Origin: Erythrobacter crassostreae
GTDB taxonomy: Bacteria; Pseudomonadota; Alphaproteobacteria; Sphingomonadales; Sphingomonadaceae
NCBI RefSeq assembly: GCF_019204045.1
Contig: NZ_JAGSPC010000001.1
Coordinates: forward strand, 1,798,001-1,862,000
DNA length: 64,000 bases
Reading direction: 5' to 3'
Below the pieces are notes generated by a model. It saw only the letters and a list, made by a program, of their open reading frames with translations. It was not told where the DNA came from and searched no databases. The translations under genes were made by a program, and so were the position numbers. Positions 26,421 through 35,591 of this stretch are shown one piece after another (position 1 is the first letter of the stretch; every line of letters begins with the position of its first letter).

Positions 26421-28211
26421 ATGCACGCTTATCGCACACACACTTGCGCACAGCTTTCCGCTGAAAATGTCGGAGAATCGATCCGTTTGTCGGGCTGGGT
26501 CCACCGTAAACGCGATCATGGCGGGGTTTTGTTCGTCGATCTGCGCGATCACTACGGAATCACCCAGCTGGTTGCGGATGAAGATTCGCCCGCTCTCGAA
26601 GTGTTTGAACGGCTCCGCGCAGAATCTGTCATCACCATTGATGGCGATGTTAAAGCGCGCACGCCCGAAACGGTGAATAAAGACCTGCCCACTGGTGCAA
26701 TCGAGGTATTCGTTCGATCGATCACAATCCAGAGCGCAGCTGAAGAATTGCCGATGCCGGTTGCAGGTGAGCAGGAATATCCTGAGGAAATCCGCCTCAA
26801 ATATCGCTTCCTCGATCTGCGACGTGAAACTATGCACCGCAACATCGTGCTGCGGTCGCAGGTCATTACCTCGCTGCGCAACCGGATGACGGGGCAGGGC
26901 TTTACCGAATTTCAAACTCCGATCCTGACGGCGTCTTCGCCAGAGGGCGCACGCGACTTCCTCGTGCCGTCGCGCATGCATCCGGGCAATTTCTACGCGC
27001 TGCCTCAGGCGCCGCAGATGTTCAAACAAATGCTGATGGTGTCCGGCTTTGACCGGTATTTCCAGATCGCGCCGTGTTTCCGCGATGAAGATTTGCGCGC
27101 CGATCGCTCCCTCGAATTCTATCAGCTCGACTTCGAAATGAGCTTCGTCACGCAGGAAGACGTGTTCCAAGCGCTCGAGCCTGTTCTCGCTGGTACGTTC
27201 GAGGAATTCTCTGGCGGTTACAGCGTTACGCCATCGGGCAGCTTCCCGCGTATCCCATACGCCGAAGCAATGATGAAATACGGCACCGATAAGCCGGACC
27301 TGCGTAACCCGCTGATCATCAGCGATGTCACCAGCCACTTCGAAAAGTCGGGCTTTGGCCTGTTTGAGAAGATCGTGGGCGGCGGCGGCGTTGTCCGTGT
27401 GATCCCGGCGCCGAAGACGAATGAGAAGAGCCGCAAGTTCTTCGACGATATGAACAATTGGGCGCGCAGCGAAGGCTTCGCCGGTCTCGGCTATGTTACC
27501 CGCAAAGGTGGTGAGTTCGGCGGGCCGATTGCGAAAAACCACGGGCCGGACCTTATGGCGAAACTCTATGACGAGCTTGGCCTTGGCGCAGATGACGGAT
27601 TGTTCTTTGCCGCTGGCAAGGAAAAGGACGCGGCGAAACTGGCCGGTGCTGCGCGCACCCAGATTGCCGAGCAACTTGAGCTGATCGAACAGGATTGCTT
27701 CAAATTCTGCTGGATCGTCGATTTCCCGATGTATGAATGGGATGAAGACGCGAAGAAGGTCGATTTCAGCCACAACCCATTCTCCATGCCGCAAGGCGAG
27801 ATGGAAGCGCTCGAAACGATGGACCCGTTGGAGGTCAAGGCGTGGCAGTACGACATCGTCTGCAACGGCTATGAACTGTCATCGGGCGCGATCCGGAACC
27901 ATCGTCCGGACATCATGTACAAAGCGTTTGAACTGGCCGGATACACCAACGAAGACGTGGACCGCGAATTTGGCGGCATGATCGAAGCGTTCAAGCTGGG
28001 CGCGCCGCCGCATGGCGGATCGGCTCCGGGGATTGACCGGATCGTGATGCTGCTGGCGGGTGAAGAAGCCATCCGCGAAGTCATCGCTTTCCCGATGAAC
28101 CAGAAGGGTGAAGACCTGATGATGAGCGCGCCGAGCAAGGCCGAGCCCGCGCAGCTGCGCGAGCTGTTCCTGCGCACGATTGAACCGCCCAAGAAAGAGG
28201 GTGAACAGTAA
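26421..28211 (+). CDS. aspS: Aspartyl-tRNA synthetase
   Basis: AspRS charges tRNA-Asp with aspartate (many alphaproteobacterial forms also mischarge tRNA-Asn). The 596-residue product has an N-terminal OB-fold anticodon-binding domain ([18 protein letters not shown]), class II motif 2 ([11 protein letters not shown]) and motif 3 ([13 protein letters not shown]). A bacterial-type GAD insertion lies between. The C-terminal segment [11 protein letters not shown] is also characteristic. It is divergent from rnd across 190 bases and is followed by a strong terminator hairpin at 28236-28276. Confidence 0.97.
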   Translation: MHAYRTHTCAQLSAENVGESIRLSGWVHRKRDHGGVLFVDLRDHYGITQLVADEDSPALEVFERLRAESVITIDGDVKARTPETVNKDLPTGAIEVFVRSITIQSAAEELPMPVAGEQEYPEEIRLKYRFLDLRRETMHRNIVLRSQVITSLRNRMTGQGFTEFQTPILTASSPEGARDFLVPSRMHPGNFYALPQAPQMFKQMLMVSGFDRYFQIAPCFRDEDLRADRSLEFYQLDFEMSFVTQEDVFQALEPVLAGTFEEFSGGYSVTPSGSFPRIPYAEAMMKYGTDKPDLRNPLIISDVTSHFEKSGFGLFEKIVGGGGVVRVIPAPKTNEKSRKFFDDMNNWARSEGFAGLGYVTRKGGEFGGPIAKNHGPDLMAKLYDELGLGADDGLFFAAGKEKDAAKLAGAARTQIAEQLELIEQDCFKFCWIVDFPMYEWDEDAKKVDFSHNPFSMPQGEMEALETMDPLEVKAWQYDIVCNGYELSSGAIRNHRPDIMYKAFELAGYTNEDVDREFGGMIEAFKLGAPPHGGSAPGIDRIVMLLAGEEAIREVIAFPMNQKGEDLMMSAPSKAEPAQLRELFLRTIEPPKKEGEQ

Positions 28212-28235
28212 GCGCGCGTCACCTGAAGCGAACAG

Positions 28236-28276
28236 AAAAAGGCCGCCTCGCGCAATGCGCAAGGTGGCCTTTTTTA
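28236..28276 (+). terminator. Intrinsic terminator after aspS (probably bidirectional)
   Basis: A strong hairpin with arms AAAAAGGCCGCCT (28236-28248) and AGGTGGCCTTTTTT (from 28262), containing one G-T pair, encloses a short loop and ends in a T run. The oligo-A and oligo-T flanks give it terminator character on both strands. On the minus strand it would serve the DUF2383 gene ending at 28377. Confidence 0.88.
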
Positions 28277-28376
28277 TGTGATATCGCCAGGGGGAGGTGG
28301 CGGAGCGCACGGCGCTTCTGTCAGAAGAGGCGGGCGCTCAACGCCCTGACGCTTCCCCGGGCGTCATCCTGTCGGA

Positions 28377-28823
28377 TTATGCATATTGCTCTTCCAGCAT
28401 ATTGGCGAATTTCTCGCCCTTGCTGATTTCATTGTACGCATCTTGGATCAGGGTGCGGACCGACAGATCCATGTCTGCGACATCTTCGTCTGTCAGCACA
28501 TCGCGGAACTTTTCGGCAATATATTCTTCGCCTTCGTCCACTCGCTCGACTGCGGCTTTGTCGCCGCCCGAGATCGCTTCGGTGATCTTCAAAAATGTCT
28601 GGTGCACCGATCCGGTCATACTGACGCTCACGATCGGTTTCTCGCCGTGCATCTGCAGGCCGTTGTTCAGTTTCGCCAGCGTTTGTGCTCGCATATCGGC
28701 CCGCTGTTCCAGCGCCGTTGTCAGTGCGCGGCTGTCAGAATGTTCCGCTGCCTTACGGTAACCTTCGACTGAATCAAATGTGGTTTGGGTAAGTGATTTA
28801 AGAATTTCAATATTCTGTGTCAT
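28377..28823 (-). CDS. DUF2383/PA2169-family four-helix-bundle protein
   Basis: This 148-residue protein is predicted to be all-helical and has the PA2169/DUF2383 pattern: repeated charged amphipathic helices (EILKSLTQTTFDSVEGYRKAA, LTTALEQRADMRAQTLAKL, KITEAISGGDKAAVERVDEG). Family members resemble ferritin-like bundles without known metal ligands, and their function is not established. The ATG at 28823 has GGAGA just upstream; a longer open frame to 29012 is not supported. The gene converges with aspS, sharing the terminator hairpin. It stands alone. Confidence 0.82.
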   Translation of the reverse strand: MTQNIEILKSLTQTTFDSVEGYRKAAEHSDSRALTTALEQRADMRAQTLAKLNNGLQMHGEKPIVSVSMTGSVHQTFLKITEAISGGDKAAVERVDEGEEYIAEKFRDVLTDEDVADMDLSVRTLIQDAYNEISKGEKFANMLEEQYA

Positions 28824-29070
28824 GGCTCTCCTTGACCGTTGAGTTTCAATTGCGCTGCGCCAAATGCGATGCGCTTTCAATGACTTAATGGCTGAAGGGC
28901 ATGAATGGTTCCGAGCCTTCGCTGAGCCGTTCATGAACTGCGATGGGTTGTGTGTCTTCGCCCGATCGTTGAAGATTCTCCGCTGAAAAGCGGCTCCAGT
29001 CTGGCAATTCATCTTACCCTAACCTCGATCACTCGATATGCTAAACTCAATTCCAAGGGGGAGCGGGTCA

Positions 29071-30054
29071 ATGAAATCGGGTTTTCGTATCGCGTCTGGC
29101 GCGGCTGTTTTGGGGGCGGCGTTTGCTGCCACTTTTGCCCATGCAGAAACCATCTCGGTCGAGGGGTACCTCCCTGCGAGCAGCGATGCGGGCATCGAAC
29201 TGGAAGTAATCGCAGTTGATCCGTTGGACGGTAATCAAGGCGGCAAACTCGGTTTCGAACTAAAAAAGGCTCTCGAACGCGCCGGCGTTGATAACAACCG
29301 ATGGTTTGATGTCGCGCCGGGGCGCGATACGCCAGTGGATGCGGTTTTTCAGGGATCCGCTGACTCTCAATCTTCGATCACCCAGCTGGAGGACAAAGAA
29401 GTCCGCAGCTGCGAGAAGAAGAACGAGGACAAGAAATGCATCCGCTACAAAACGACATATTACGATTGTAACCGGTTTGAGGTCTCTCTTTATCCCGATA
29501 TCGAGCTTGTCTCCCGCGAAGGCGAAGTGCTGTATTACGAGCGTGACGAGCTAACCCGCACCGAAGATCATTGTGACGATTCCGGATCGCGTCCCTCGCG
29601 CAGTGAAATGGCGAGCGGCCTTGTGCGCAGCTTTGCTGGCCGGGTCCGCCGCGCGCTTGCCCCGCGCAATTACCGGCAGGACTACCGGATTCTTGAACGC
29701 CGCAAAGGCTTGGAGAAGGCCGATCGCCACGCGTTCAAAGCGGCTGTGAAGCTGACCAAGATCGATGAAGATGCGGCATGCGAGGCGTTTAAAGCGATTG
29801 AATTAAGCGCGCCGGATCAGGCCTCTGTCCTGTTCAACGTCGCGCTGTGTCATGAACGGTTTGGCGATTATGACATGGCCCGCGAAACGTATCAGCGCGC
29901 GCTTGACGCTTCGCCTGATAAGCCGATGACTCTGGAGGCATTCGACCGCGTTGATAACTGGCAGCAAGGGCTCAATCAGGTGAATATGCGGGCAGAGATA
30001 ATGGCCGCGCCCTCCGACGAAGAGGTTCCGCCAGCTGTCCCGTTTTCGCAGTGA
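29071..30054 (+). CDS. Hypothetical exported protein with TPR-like C-terminus
   Basis: This 327-residue protein starts at an ATG with an AAGGGGGA ribosome-binding site and has a signal peptide (SGFRIASGAAVLGAAFAATFAHA). A mid region includes cysteines (EVRSCEKKNEDKKCIRYKTTYYDCNRFEVSLYPD, not shown in full) that may bind metal or form disulfides. The C-terminal third contains TPR-like helices (LFNVALCHERFGDYDMARETY). The fold of the middle part is not recognised. The gene is followed after 36 bases by a Tat lipoprotein gene, so the two may form an operon. Confidence 0.65.
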   Translation: MKSGFRIASGAAVLGAAFAATFAHAETISVEGYLPASSDAGIELEVIAVDPLDGNQGGKLGFELKKALERAGVDNNRWFDVAPGRDTPVDAVFQGSADSQSSITQLEDKEVRSCEKKNEDKKCIRYKTTYYDCNRFEVSLYPDIELVSREGEVLYYERDELTRTEDHCDDSGSRPSRSEMASGLVRSFAGRVRRALAPRNYRQDYRILERRKGLEKADRHAFKAAVKLTKIDEDAACEAFKAIELSAPDQASVLFNVALCHERFGDYDMARETYQRALDASPDKPMTLEAFDRVDNWQQGLNQVNMRAEIMAAPSDEEVPPAVPFSQ

Positions 30055-30090
30055 TGTAACGGCGCTGCGTTGACGCGCGAACTAGACAGT

Positions 30091-30882
30091 ATGAACACCA
30101 CTCGGCGACATGCAATATTGGGCGGCTTGGCCGCAGGGCTGGGCGCGGCGACGCAGCCTTTGGCTGGATGCGCGTCTGAACGCACATCCTTAGATCCTTC
30201 GATCACCAAAGTGACAGTGCTGGGCGCGATCCATGGGCGTCATCGCACCAGCGAGCTCTATTCGCTCGATGTGCTGCGCAAAGCGATCATGCGGGCAGAG
30301 CCTGACATTGTGCTTACCGAATTGCCGCCGGATCAGGTGGATCTGGCGCTGAGCAGTTTCGCGGAAACGGGCAAAGTTGCCGCGCCGCGTGCGCGTGTTT
30401 TTCCAGAGTTGACCGAAGCGGTGTTTCCGCTGTCAGAGACGATGGGTTACTCCATTACGGGCAATGCGGGCTGGAGCCGCGAACTCGCTGATAACCGCAA
30501 CGCGGCACTCAAAGTGATTGAGAATGACCCTGCGCGCGCAGATGAATGGGCGGAGCATCAGGCGGCGAGGGCACGCTATTCGCGCGAGTTGAGAGCGCGC
30601 GGCGATGATCCGCGGTTCATTCATACCCCTGAATATGACGCAATCGTCGAGCGCGCCCAGACGCCCTATCAGACATATTTCGACGGTGATCTTGGCCCTG
30701 GCGGGTGGACACAGATAAACCGTGCCCACACCGATTTGACCGCGCAAACACTCGATTCCGTAACGGGAAAGGGGCTTAAAGCCCTTGTGATCTTCGGTTC
30801 ATGGCATAAATACATGATCGAGCGCGCCTTGATGAAACGCAGCGATATCGAGCTTTTACCGGCCCGCTCGCTGTTCGACTAA
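30091..30882 (+). CDS. Tat-type lipoprotein with a TraB/Tiki-like domain
   Basis: This 263-residue protein begins NTTRRHAILGG, a Tat-type twin-arginine signal, and has a lipobox (PLAGC, Cys at about residue 28), so it should be an exported lipoprotein. The mature part has the TraB/PrgY/Tiki-clan pattern: VTVLGAIHGRHRTSELYSLD near the start and, near the end, LKALVIFGSWHKYMI, which resembles the histidine-containing end of that fold. Tiki-like proteins are metalloproteases in some organisms, but activity is not shown here. The start at 30091 is preferred because earlier codons lack a Tat signal. Confidence 0.62.
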   Translation: MNTTRRHAILGGLAAGLGAATQPLAGCASERTSLDPSITKVTVLGAIHGRHRTSELYSLDVLRKAIMRAEPDIVLTELPPDQVDLALSSFAETGKVAAPRARVFPELTEAVFPLSETMGYSITGNAGWSRELADNRNAALKVIENDPARADEWAEHQAARARYSRELRARGDDPRFIHTPEYDAIVERAQTPYQTYFDGDLGPGGWTQINRAHTDLTAQTLDSVTGKGLKALVIFGSWHKYMIERALMKRSDIELLPARSLFD

Positions 30883-30982
30883 AGGGCGCAAACGGGGGCA
30901 AAAGTGATCGGCACTTGCGCTCAATCGAACTGGCTATTAGGGCCATTCTTGTTATTCAAAACCCAATTTAAGAGGGATACAC

Positions 30983-31219
30983 ATGAGCGATACTGCCGAC
31001 CGCGTGCAGAAGATTGTTGTCGAGCACCTTGGTGTTGAAGGCGACAAAGTTACTCAGGAAGCCAGCTTCATTGATGATCTGGGCGCAGACAGCCTCGACA
31101 TCGTTGAGCTCGTGATGGCTTTCGAAGAAGAATTCGGTGTTGAAATTCCTGACGATGCTGCTGAGAAAATCAGCACCGTTGGCGATGCCACCAAGTTCAT
31201 CGAAGAACATAAGGGCTAA
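30983..31219 (+). CDS. acpP: Acyl carrier protein
   Basis: AcpP carries growing acyl chains as phosphopantetheine thioesters in fatty acid synthesis. The 78-residue acidic protein has the signature LGADSLD with the serine that receives the cofactor (about residue 36). It also has the characteristic helices [18 protein letters not shown]. It sits upstream of fabF, as in many proteobacteria, with a 124-base intergenic segment containing a hairpin. Confidence 0.98.
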   Translation: MSDTADRVQKIVVEHLGVEGDKVTQEASFIDDLGADSLDIVELVMAFEEEFGVEIPDDAAEKISTVGDATKFIEEHKG

Positions 31220-31253
31220 TTGCCCCCGGCATGCCCGCATAGCGGGCGGCTGA

Positions 31254-31293
31254 CCAACAGGCCCGAGCCCTTTGCAGGGTCGCGGGCCTGTAG
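31254..31293 (+). terminator. Hairpin between acpP and fabF (possible partial terminator or processing site)
   Basis: ACAGGCCCG (starting near 31257) pairs with CGGGCCTGT (ending at 31291), enclosing an inner GCCCT/AGGGT hairpin. No T tract follows directly, so it is a weak terminator, an attenuator or an mRNA-stabilising hairpin that would let acpP outnumber fabF transcripts. Function is inference. Confidence 0.5.
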
Positions 31294-31343
31294 TGTTTCT
31301 GCGTCACACAAATAACGCCCGTTCGGGGCTTTTGGAGAATGGT

Positions 31344-32606
31344 ATGCGCCGCGTTGTTGTAACCGGACTTGGACTTGTCACCCCGCTGGGCGGCGATGTC
31401 GAAACCTCTTGGAAAAACCTGATCGCGGGCGAAAGCGGCGCGGGCCAGATCACGCGGTTTGATACGTCGGACCAGAAATGCACCATCGCGTGTGAGGTGA
31501 AGGACAAGGATCACCCTTGGGGCTTCGACGCGGACAAGCGCGTCGATCACAAGGTTCAACGGCAGGTTGATCCCTTCATCGTCTTCGGCATTGATGCCGC
31601 GGGTCAGGCTCTCGAAGACGCGGGCCTTACCGATATGACGCAGGCCGAAAAGGAGCGCACTGGCTGCTCCATTGGCGCGGGCATTGGCGGTCTCCCGGGT
31701 ATTGAAAGCGAAAGCTTGGTTCTCGCAAATCGCGGCCCTGCGCGTGTGTCACCGCACTTTGTCCACGGCCGCTTGATCAACCTTGTCACCGGACAGGTTC
31801 AGATCAAATACGGCTTTATGGGGCCGAACCACGCTGTTGTGACAGCTTGCTCCACCGGTGCGCATTCGATTGGCGATGCCGCGCGCATGATTATGATGGA
31901 TGATGCGGATGTGATGCTGGCTGGCGGTGCGGAAAGCACCATCAACCCGCTGGGTATCGCAGGCTTTGCACAGGCGCGCGCACTGAACACGGGCATGAAC
32001 GATCGTCCGACCGAGGCGAGCCGCCCTTATGACAAAGACCGCGAAGGCTTTGTCATGGGTGAGGGTGCCGGTGTCGTCGTGCTGGAAGAGTACGAGCGGG
32101 CCAAAGCACGCGGTGCGACGATCTATGCTGAAGTCACCGGATACGGCCTTTCTGGCGATGCTTACCACGTCACTGCGCCGCATCCAGACGGCAAGGGCGC
32201 AGAGCTGGCGATGAAGATGGCTCTGAAAAAGGCTGGCCTAACCTCGGGCGATATTGATTACGTAAACGCTCACGGCACCAGCACTATGGCCGACACAATC
32301 GAGCTGGCCGCTGTTATGCGGGTACTCGGCAAAGACCTCGGCGGTGCTTCGATGAGCTCGACGAAATCTGCTATCGGCCACCTTCTCGGCGGCGCTGGCG
32401 CGGTTGAGGCGGTGTTCTGCATTCTCGCCATGCGCGATGGCATTGTCCCGCCGACGCTGAACCTGCACAATCCTGATGACGGCACCGAAGGCATTGACCT
32501 TGTGCCGCACACCGCAAGAAAGCGCGAAGTGCGCGCAGTGCTGAATAACAGCTTTGGCTTTGGCGGCACCAACGCATCACTGATTATGCAAAAGGTTGAC
32601 GGGTAA
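31344..32606 (+). CDS. fabF: 3-oxoacyl-ACP synthase II FabF
   Basis: FabF condenses malonyl-ACP with acyl-ACP in fatty acid elongation. The 420-residue protein has the beta-ketoacyl synthase active-site cysteine in VVTACSTGAHS (about residue 168). It also has the two catalytic histidines in NAHGTSTMADTIE and STKSAIGHLLGGAGA, and the family start RRVVVTGLGLVTPLG. The ATG at 31344 is preceded by GGAGAATGG; an upstream extension to 31272 lies in the acpP hairpin. It is followed 4 bases later by mltG. Confidence 0.97.
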   Translation: MRRVVVTGLGLVTPLGGDVETSWKNLIAGESGAGQITRFDTSDQKCTIACEVKDKDHPWGFDADKRVDHKVQRQVDPFIVFGIDAAGQALEDAGLTDMTQAEKERTGCSIGAGIGGLPGIESESLVLANRGPARVSPHFVHGRLINLVTGQVQIKYGFMGPNHAVVTACSTGAHSIGDAARMIMMDDADVMLAGGAESTINPLGIAGFAQARALNTGMNDRPTEASRPYDKDREGFVMGEGAGVVVLEEYERAKARGATIYAEVTGYGLSGDAYHVTAPHPDGKGAELAMKMALKKAGLTSGDIDYVNAHGTSTMADTIELAAVMRVLGKDLGGASMSSTKSAIGHLLGGAGAVEAVFCILAMRDGIVPPTLNLHNPDDGTEGIDLVPHTARKREVRAVLNNSFGFGGTNASLIMQKVDG

Positions 32607-32610
32607 GCGC

Positions 32611-33579
32611 ATGAAAAAGGTCGGCTGCATCGCCGGATTGCTGTTTGCAGTTGCTCTTGCAGCGGGCCTGTATCTTGGCGGCACCCTGATGGGCAGCACC
32701 ACGATCAAGCAGGAAACGCCGTTCGTCATACCGGCGGGATCGTCGCTCAGCGCGGTTGCGAACAAGCTGGAAGATGAAGGCCTGATCGTCTCCGCCGATG
32801 GCTTCTTGATGTATGCGCGGGTGCTGGGTTCGTCCGATCCGATCCAGGCAGGCGAGTTCTCGCTAAAGCCGGAAATGAGCCAGGGCGACATTCTGGCTGC
32901 GTTTCAGAACGGCGATGTTATCCGGCGTTTTGTGACAATCCCCGAAGGCATGCCATCGATCCTCGTGCACGAGAAATTGATGGCAGAAGAGCTGCTTACG
33001 GGCGATATTGCGGTCCCTCTCGAAGGGTCAGTGATGCCTGATACCTATTCGTATGAGCGCGGACAGGATCGCGGCGAGATTATCGAGCAGATGCAAACGG
33101 CGATGGACAAATACCTTGCCGAGGCATGGGCAGAACGCGGGCCGGATATCGCGGTTGAGACAATGCGTGAGGCCTTAACTCTGGCGTCTATTGTCGAGAA
33201 AGAAACCGGAACCGCATCAGAGCGCGGCACCGTGGCTGGCCTATATTCCAACCGCGTAAAGACCGGCATGCTGCTGCAAGCCGATCCGACGATCATCTAC
33301 CCGATCACCAAGGGTAAGCCGCTGGGCCGCCGCATCCGCCAATCCGAAATTGCGGCTGTGAATGGTTACAACACCTACACCCGCGTCGGCTTGCCAGAGG
33401 GGCCGATCACCAATCCAGGACGAGAGAGTATCGCGGCCGTGCTCAATCCTGAACGCCACAACTACCTCTTCATGGTAGCTGACGGCACGGGAGGGCATGA
33501 ATTCAACGCCACGTTGGAAGGGCATAATGCGGCGGTTGAGAAATGGTATCAGCTCCGCCGTGAACGGGGCGAAATGTAG
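32611..33579 (+). CDS. mltG: Endolytic murein transglycosylase MltG
   Basis: MltG cleaves nascent peptidoglycan glycan strands at the inner membrane, probably ending elongation. The 322-residue protein has an N-terminal anchor (KVGCIAGLLFAVALAAGLY), a LysM-like region (SSLSAVANKLEDEGL), and the YceG catalytic core with the conserved glutamate in ASIVEKETG. Downstream signatures NTYTRVGLPEGPITNPG and LFMVADGTGGHEF are also present. It follows fabF by 4 bases, an arrangement common in alphaproteobacteria. Confidence 0.95.
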   Translation: MKKVGCIAGLLFAVALAAGLYLGGTLMGSTTIKQETPFVIPAGSSLSAVANKLEDEGLIVSADGFLMYARVLGSSDPIQAGEFSLKPEMSQGDILAAFQNGDVIRRFVTIPEGMPSILVHEKLMAEELLTGDIAVPLEGSVMPDTYSYERGQDRGEIIEQMQTAMDKYLAEAWAERGPDIAVETMREALTLASIVEKETGTASERGTVAGLYSNRVKTGMLLQADPTIIYPITKGKPLGRRIRQSEIAAVNGYNTYTRVGLPEGPITNPGRESIAAVLNPERHNYLFMVADGTGGHEFNATLEGHNAAVEKWYQLRRERGEM

Positions 33580-33587
33580 GTCCTGAA

Positions 33588-33631
33588 GCGCGGCCAGAAA
33601 AAGTGAGAGCCGGTTTTCGGTTCGGCCGCGC
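33588..33631 (+). terminator. Hairpin after mltG
   Basis: GCGCGGCC (33588-33595) pairs perfectly with GGCCGCGC (33624-33631), and inner segments GAGCCG and CGGTTC can extend the stem. It lies between mltG and the RNA ligase-like gene. No T run follows, so terminator function is tentative. Confidence 0.45.
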
Positions 33632-33645
33632 GACCACATTAGATC

Positions 33646-34164
33646 ATGGCCAACCCGTTCATCGTTACTGCGAAATTGCCGCCCGATATTCAGGGATGGT
33701 CTGATAGCCTGCGCCGCGCGCATTACCCGGCGCAGCGAAACCACCTGCATGCGCATGTCACCATGTTCCATTCCTTCGCGCCTTCGCTGCTCGATGAGCT
33801 AAAGGATTTCCTTCCGCGCGTTGCGAATGAGTTTGCCGCTCCCGAAGCCGAAATCAGCGGAGTGATGGATCTGCACACCGGAACCGCGATCGCGCTGCAC
33901 AGCCCGCAATTGCTGATCCTTCGCGAATTTATTGCCGAGCATTTCCATGGCAGCTTAACGGCGCAGGACCTGTACGAGCCGCGCCCGCACATCACGATCC
34001 AGAACAAGGTGACAAAACGCGAGGCGAGGGCATTGCAGGCCGAACTCGCCCCTCAGATAGAGCACACCCGGTTCGCCTTTCCGGCGCTCGAACTGCACCT
34101 TTACAAGGGCGGTCCGTGGGAACCGGTGAAGGCATGCCGGTTCAGAGGGCGAGAGCGGCTTTAA
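33646..34164 (+). CDS. 2'-5' RNA ligase family protein
   Basis: This 172-residue protein has the 2H phosphoesterase layout with two HxT-type motifs: HAHVTMF (about residue 38) and HITIQN (about residue 118). Both His/Thr pairs needed for catalysis are intact. Members act on 2',5'-linked or 2',3'-cyclic RNA ends, or on ADP-ribose derivatives. The actual substrate here is unknown. It starts 66 bases after mltG and is followed by the tRNA-Met gene. The C-terminus has an aromatic/basic segment (LHLYKGGPWEPVKAC). Confidence 0.82.
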   Translation: MANPFIVTAKLPPDIQGWSDSLRRAHYPAQRNHLHAHVTMFHSFAPSLLDELKDFLPRVANEFAAPEAEISGVMDLHTGTAIALHSPQLLILREFIAEHFHGSLTAQDLYEPRPHITIQNKVTKREARALQAELAPQIEHTRFAFPALELHLYKGGPWEPVKACRFRGRERL

Positions 34165-34253
34165 ACTTGCGCATATCAACGGTTGACCCGCGCGCAGCCG
34201 CGCCCTAAATGCGCCGCTCGCTTGAGGCAATTATCCTCGCGAAGCCCAGATGG

Positions 34254-34330
34254 GGCGGAGTAGCTCAGTTGGTTAGAGCAGTGGAATCATAATCCATGTG
34301 TCGGGGGTTCAAATCCCTCCTCCGCTACCA
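34254..34330 (+). tRNA. tRNA-Met (CAT), elongator type
   Basis: The 77-base sequence folds as a standard tRNA. The acceptor arm GGCGGAG pairs with CTCCGCT (the first pair is G-T), the D arm is GCTCAGTTGGTTAGAGC, and the anticodon loop is ATCATAA with anticodon CAT. The T arm is GGGGGTTCAAATCCCTC, and an encoded CCA ends it. The anticodon stem GTGGA/TCCAT is clean. The D-arm and anticodon-stem sequence favour elongator tRNA-Met over tRNA-Ile(CAT). It is not an initiator type, lacking the three G-C pairs in the anticodon stem. Confidence 0.93.
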
Positions 34331-34400
34331 TTTCATTGCATCTTGGAAGTCTGCTACGAAGCGCTGACTAGAATTTCCTCAAGATGCAAAGAGCCACGGC

Positions 34401-35591
34401 ATGAACCTCTCGCAATCCCCTGAGTTGCAGCAATTTCGCTCCGAGATTCGATCATACTTTCAGAATGACTATCCTAAGGACATTCTCGAAAAGGTCGCAT
34501 CAGGGGCAAGTTTGACGACGGCCGACGTTCGCAAGGCAGAGATGGCACTGGGTGCCAAAGGATGGCTCGCCAGTGCGTGGCCGAAAGAGCACGGCGGGCC
34601 CGGCTGGTCGATTGAGGAACAATACATCTTTGATGAGGAGTTGGAGCGGGCAGGGGTGCCCACGGTCACTCCTATGGGCGTCGTCTATGTCGGGCCCGTT
34701 GTTTACACATTCGGCAGTGATGAACAAAAGGCAGCTTGGCTTCCCGGAATTGCCGATGGATCAGTCGGCTGGGCGCAAGGATACAGTGAACCTGATGCAG
34801 GCTCTGATCTCGCATCTTTGCAGTTTTCCGCTGTTCGCGATGGCGATGAATATGTCCTCAACGGGACAAAGATATGGACCTCTGCGGCGAACCACGCCGA
34901 CTGGATTTTCCTGCTTACCCGGACATCGAAGGAAGAAAAGAAGCAGCTGGGCATCACTTTCGTCTGCGCAGAGCTGGATCAGCCCGGCGTTACGGTCAAA
35001 CCGATCATCTCGATTGATGGCAAATATCATTTAAGTCAGGTCGAGTTTGTTGATGTTCGTGTGCCGGTTTTCAATCGCATCGGTGAAGAGGGCAAAGGCT
35101 GGACCTATTCGCAATATTTGCTGGGTAACGAGAGGACGTCGTACGCGCGGATCGGGGGCAAGCGCACGCAGCTCGCGAACATCCGCGCGATCGCTTCGCA
35201 GATTTCAGCGGGCGGCAACCAGCGGCTGATCGACGACAGCGCGTTCGCAGCGCGATTGAGCGCAGCAGATATGCGCGTGGATGCTTTAGAGATCACTGTT
35301 CTGCGCGTGCTCTGCTCGGTCAAAGATGGCGGGTCGCCGGGTAAAGAAGCATCGATCCTGAAAATTATGGCGACCGAAACTGCCCAGGAAATCACGGGGC
35401 TCTTTTGTGTCGCTGCAGCAGAGCACGGGATGCGCAAATTCGACGATAGCGTTAGTCCGGAGTGGACCGGCGACGCTGCTTTCGCCGCGCCGGGCGTTGC
35501 CACATATTTTGGCACCAGAGCGCAGAGTATTTATGGCGGAACGAATGAAATTCAGCGCAACATCATCGCGAAGCATGTGCTGGATTTGTGA
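34401..35591 (+). CDS. Acyl-CoA dehydrogenase family protein
   Basis: This 396-residue flavoprotein belongs to the acyl-CoA dehydrogenase superfamily that introduces alpha-beta double bonds into acyl-CoA. Family marks are WAQGYSEPDAGSDLASLQ for the FAD/substrate region, LNGTKIWTSAANHADW, and the C-terminal block IYGGTNEIQRNIIAKHVL. The catalytic base is not assigned. The exact acyl substrate is unknown. The next gene can start at a GTG overlapping its stop, so they are probably coupled. No obvious electron-transfer flavoprotein gene is adjacent. Confidence 0.87.
   Translation: MNLSQSPELQQFRSEIRSYFQNDYPKDILEKVASGASLTTADVRKAEMALGAKGWLASAWPKEHGGPGWSIEEQYIFDEELERAGVPTVTPMGVVYVGPVVYTFGSDEQKAAWLPGIADGSVGWAQGYSEPDAGSDLASLQFSAVRDGDEYVLNGTKIWTSAANHADWIFLLTRTSKEEKKQLGITFVCAELDQPGVTVKPIISIDGKYHLSQVEFVDVRVPVFNRIGEEGKGWTYSQYLLGNERTSYARIGGKRTQLANIRAIASQISAGGNQRLIDDSAFAARLSAADMRVDALEITVLRVLCSVKDGGSPGKEASILKIMATETAQEITGLFCVAAAEHGMRKFDDSVSPEWTGDAAFAAPGVATYFGTRAQSIYGGTNEIQRNIIAKHVLDL

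Noticed and set aside
26283..27794. Long open frame (503 codons) antisense to aspS
   Set aside because: It lies wholly opposite the intact aspS gene, shows no domain or ribosome-binding site, and has the arginine/histidine-rich composition typical of antisense frames in GC-rich coding DNA.
34254..34330. tRNA-Ile with a lysidine-modified CAT anticodon
   Set aside because: The stems and D-loop sequence resemble alphaproteobacterial elongator tRNA-Met more than tRNA-Ile(CAT), though anticodon alone does not separate them.
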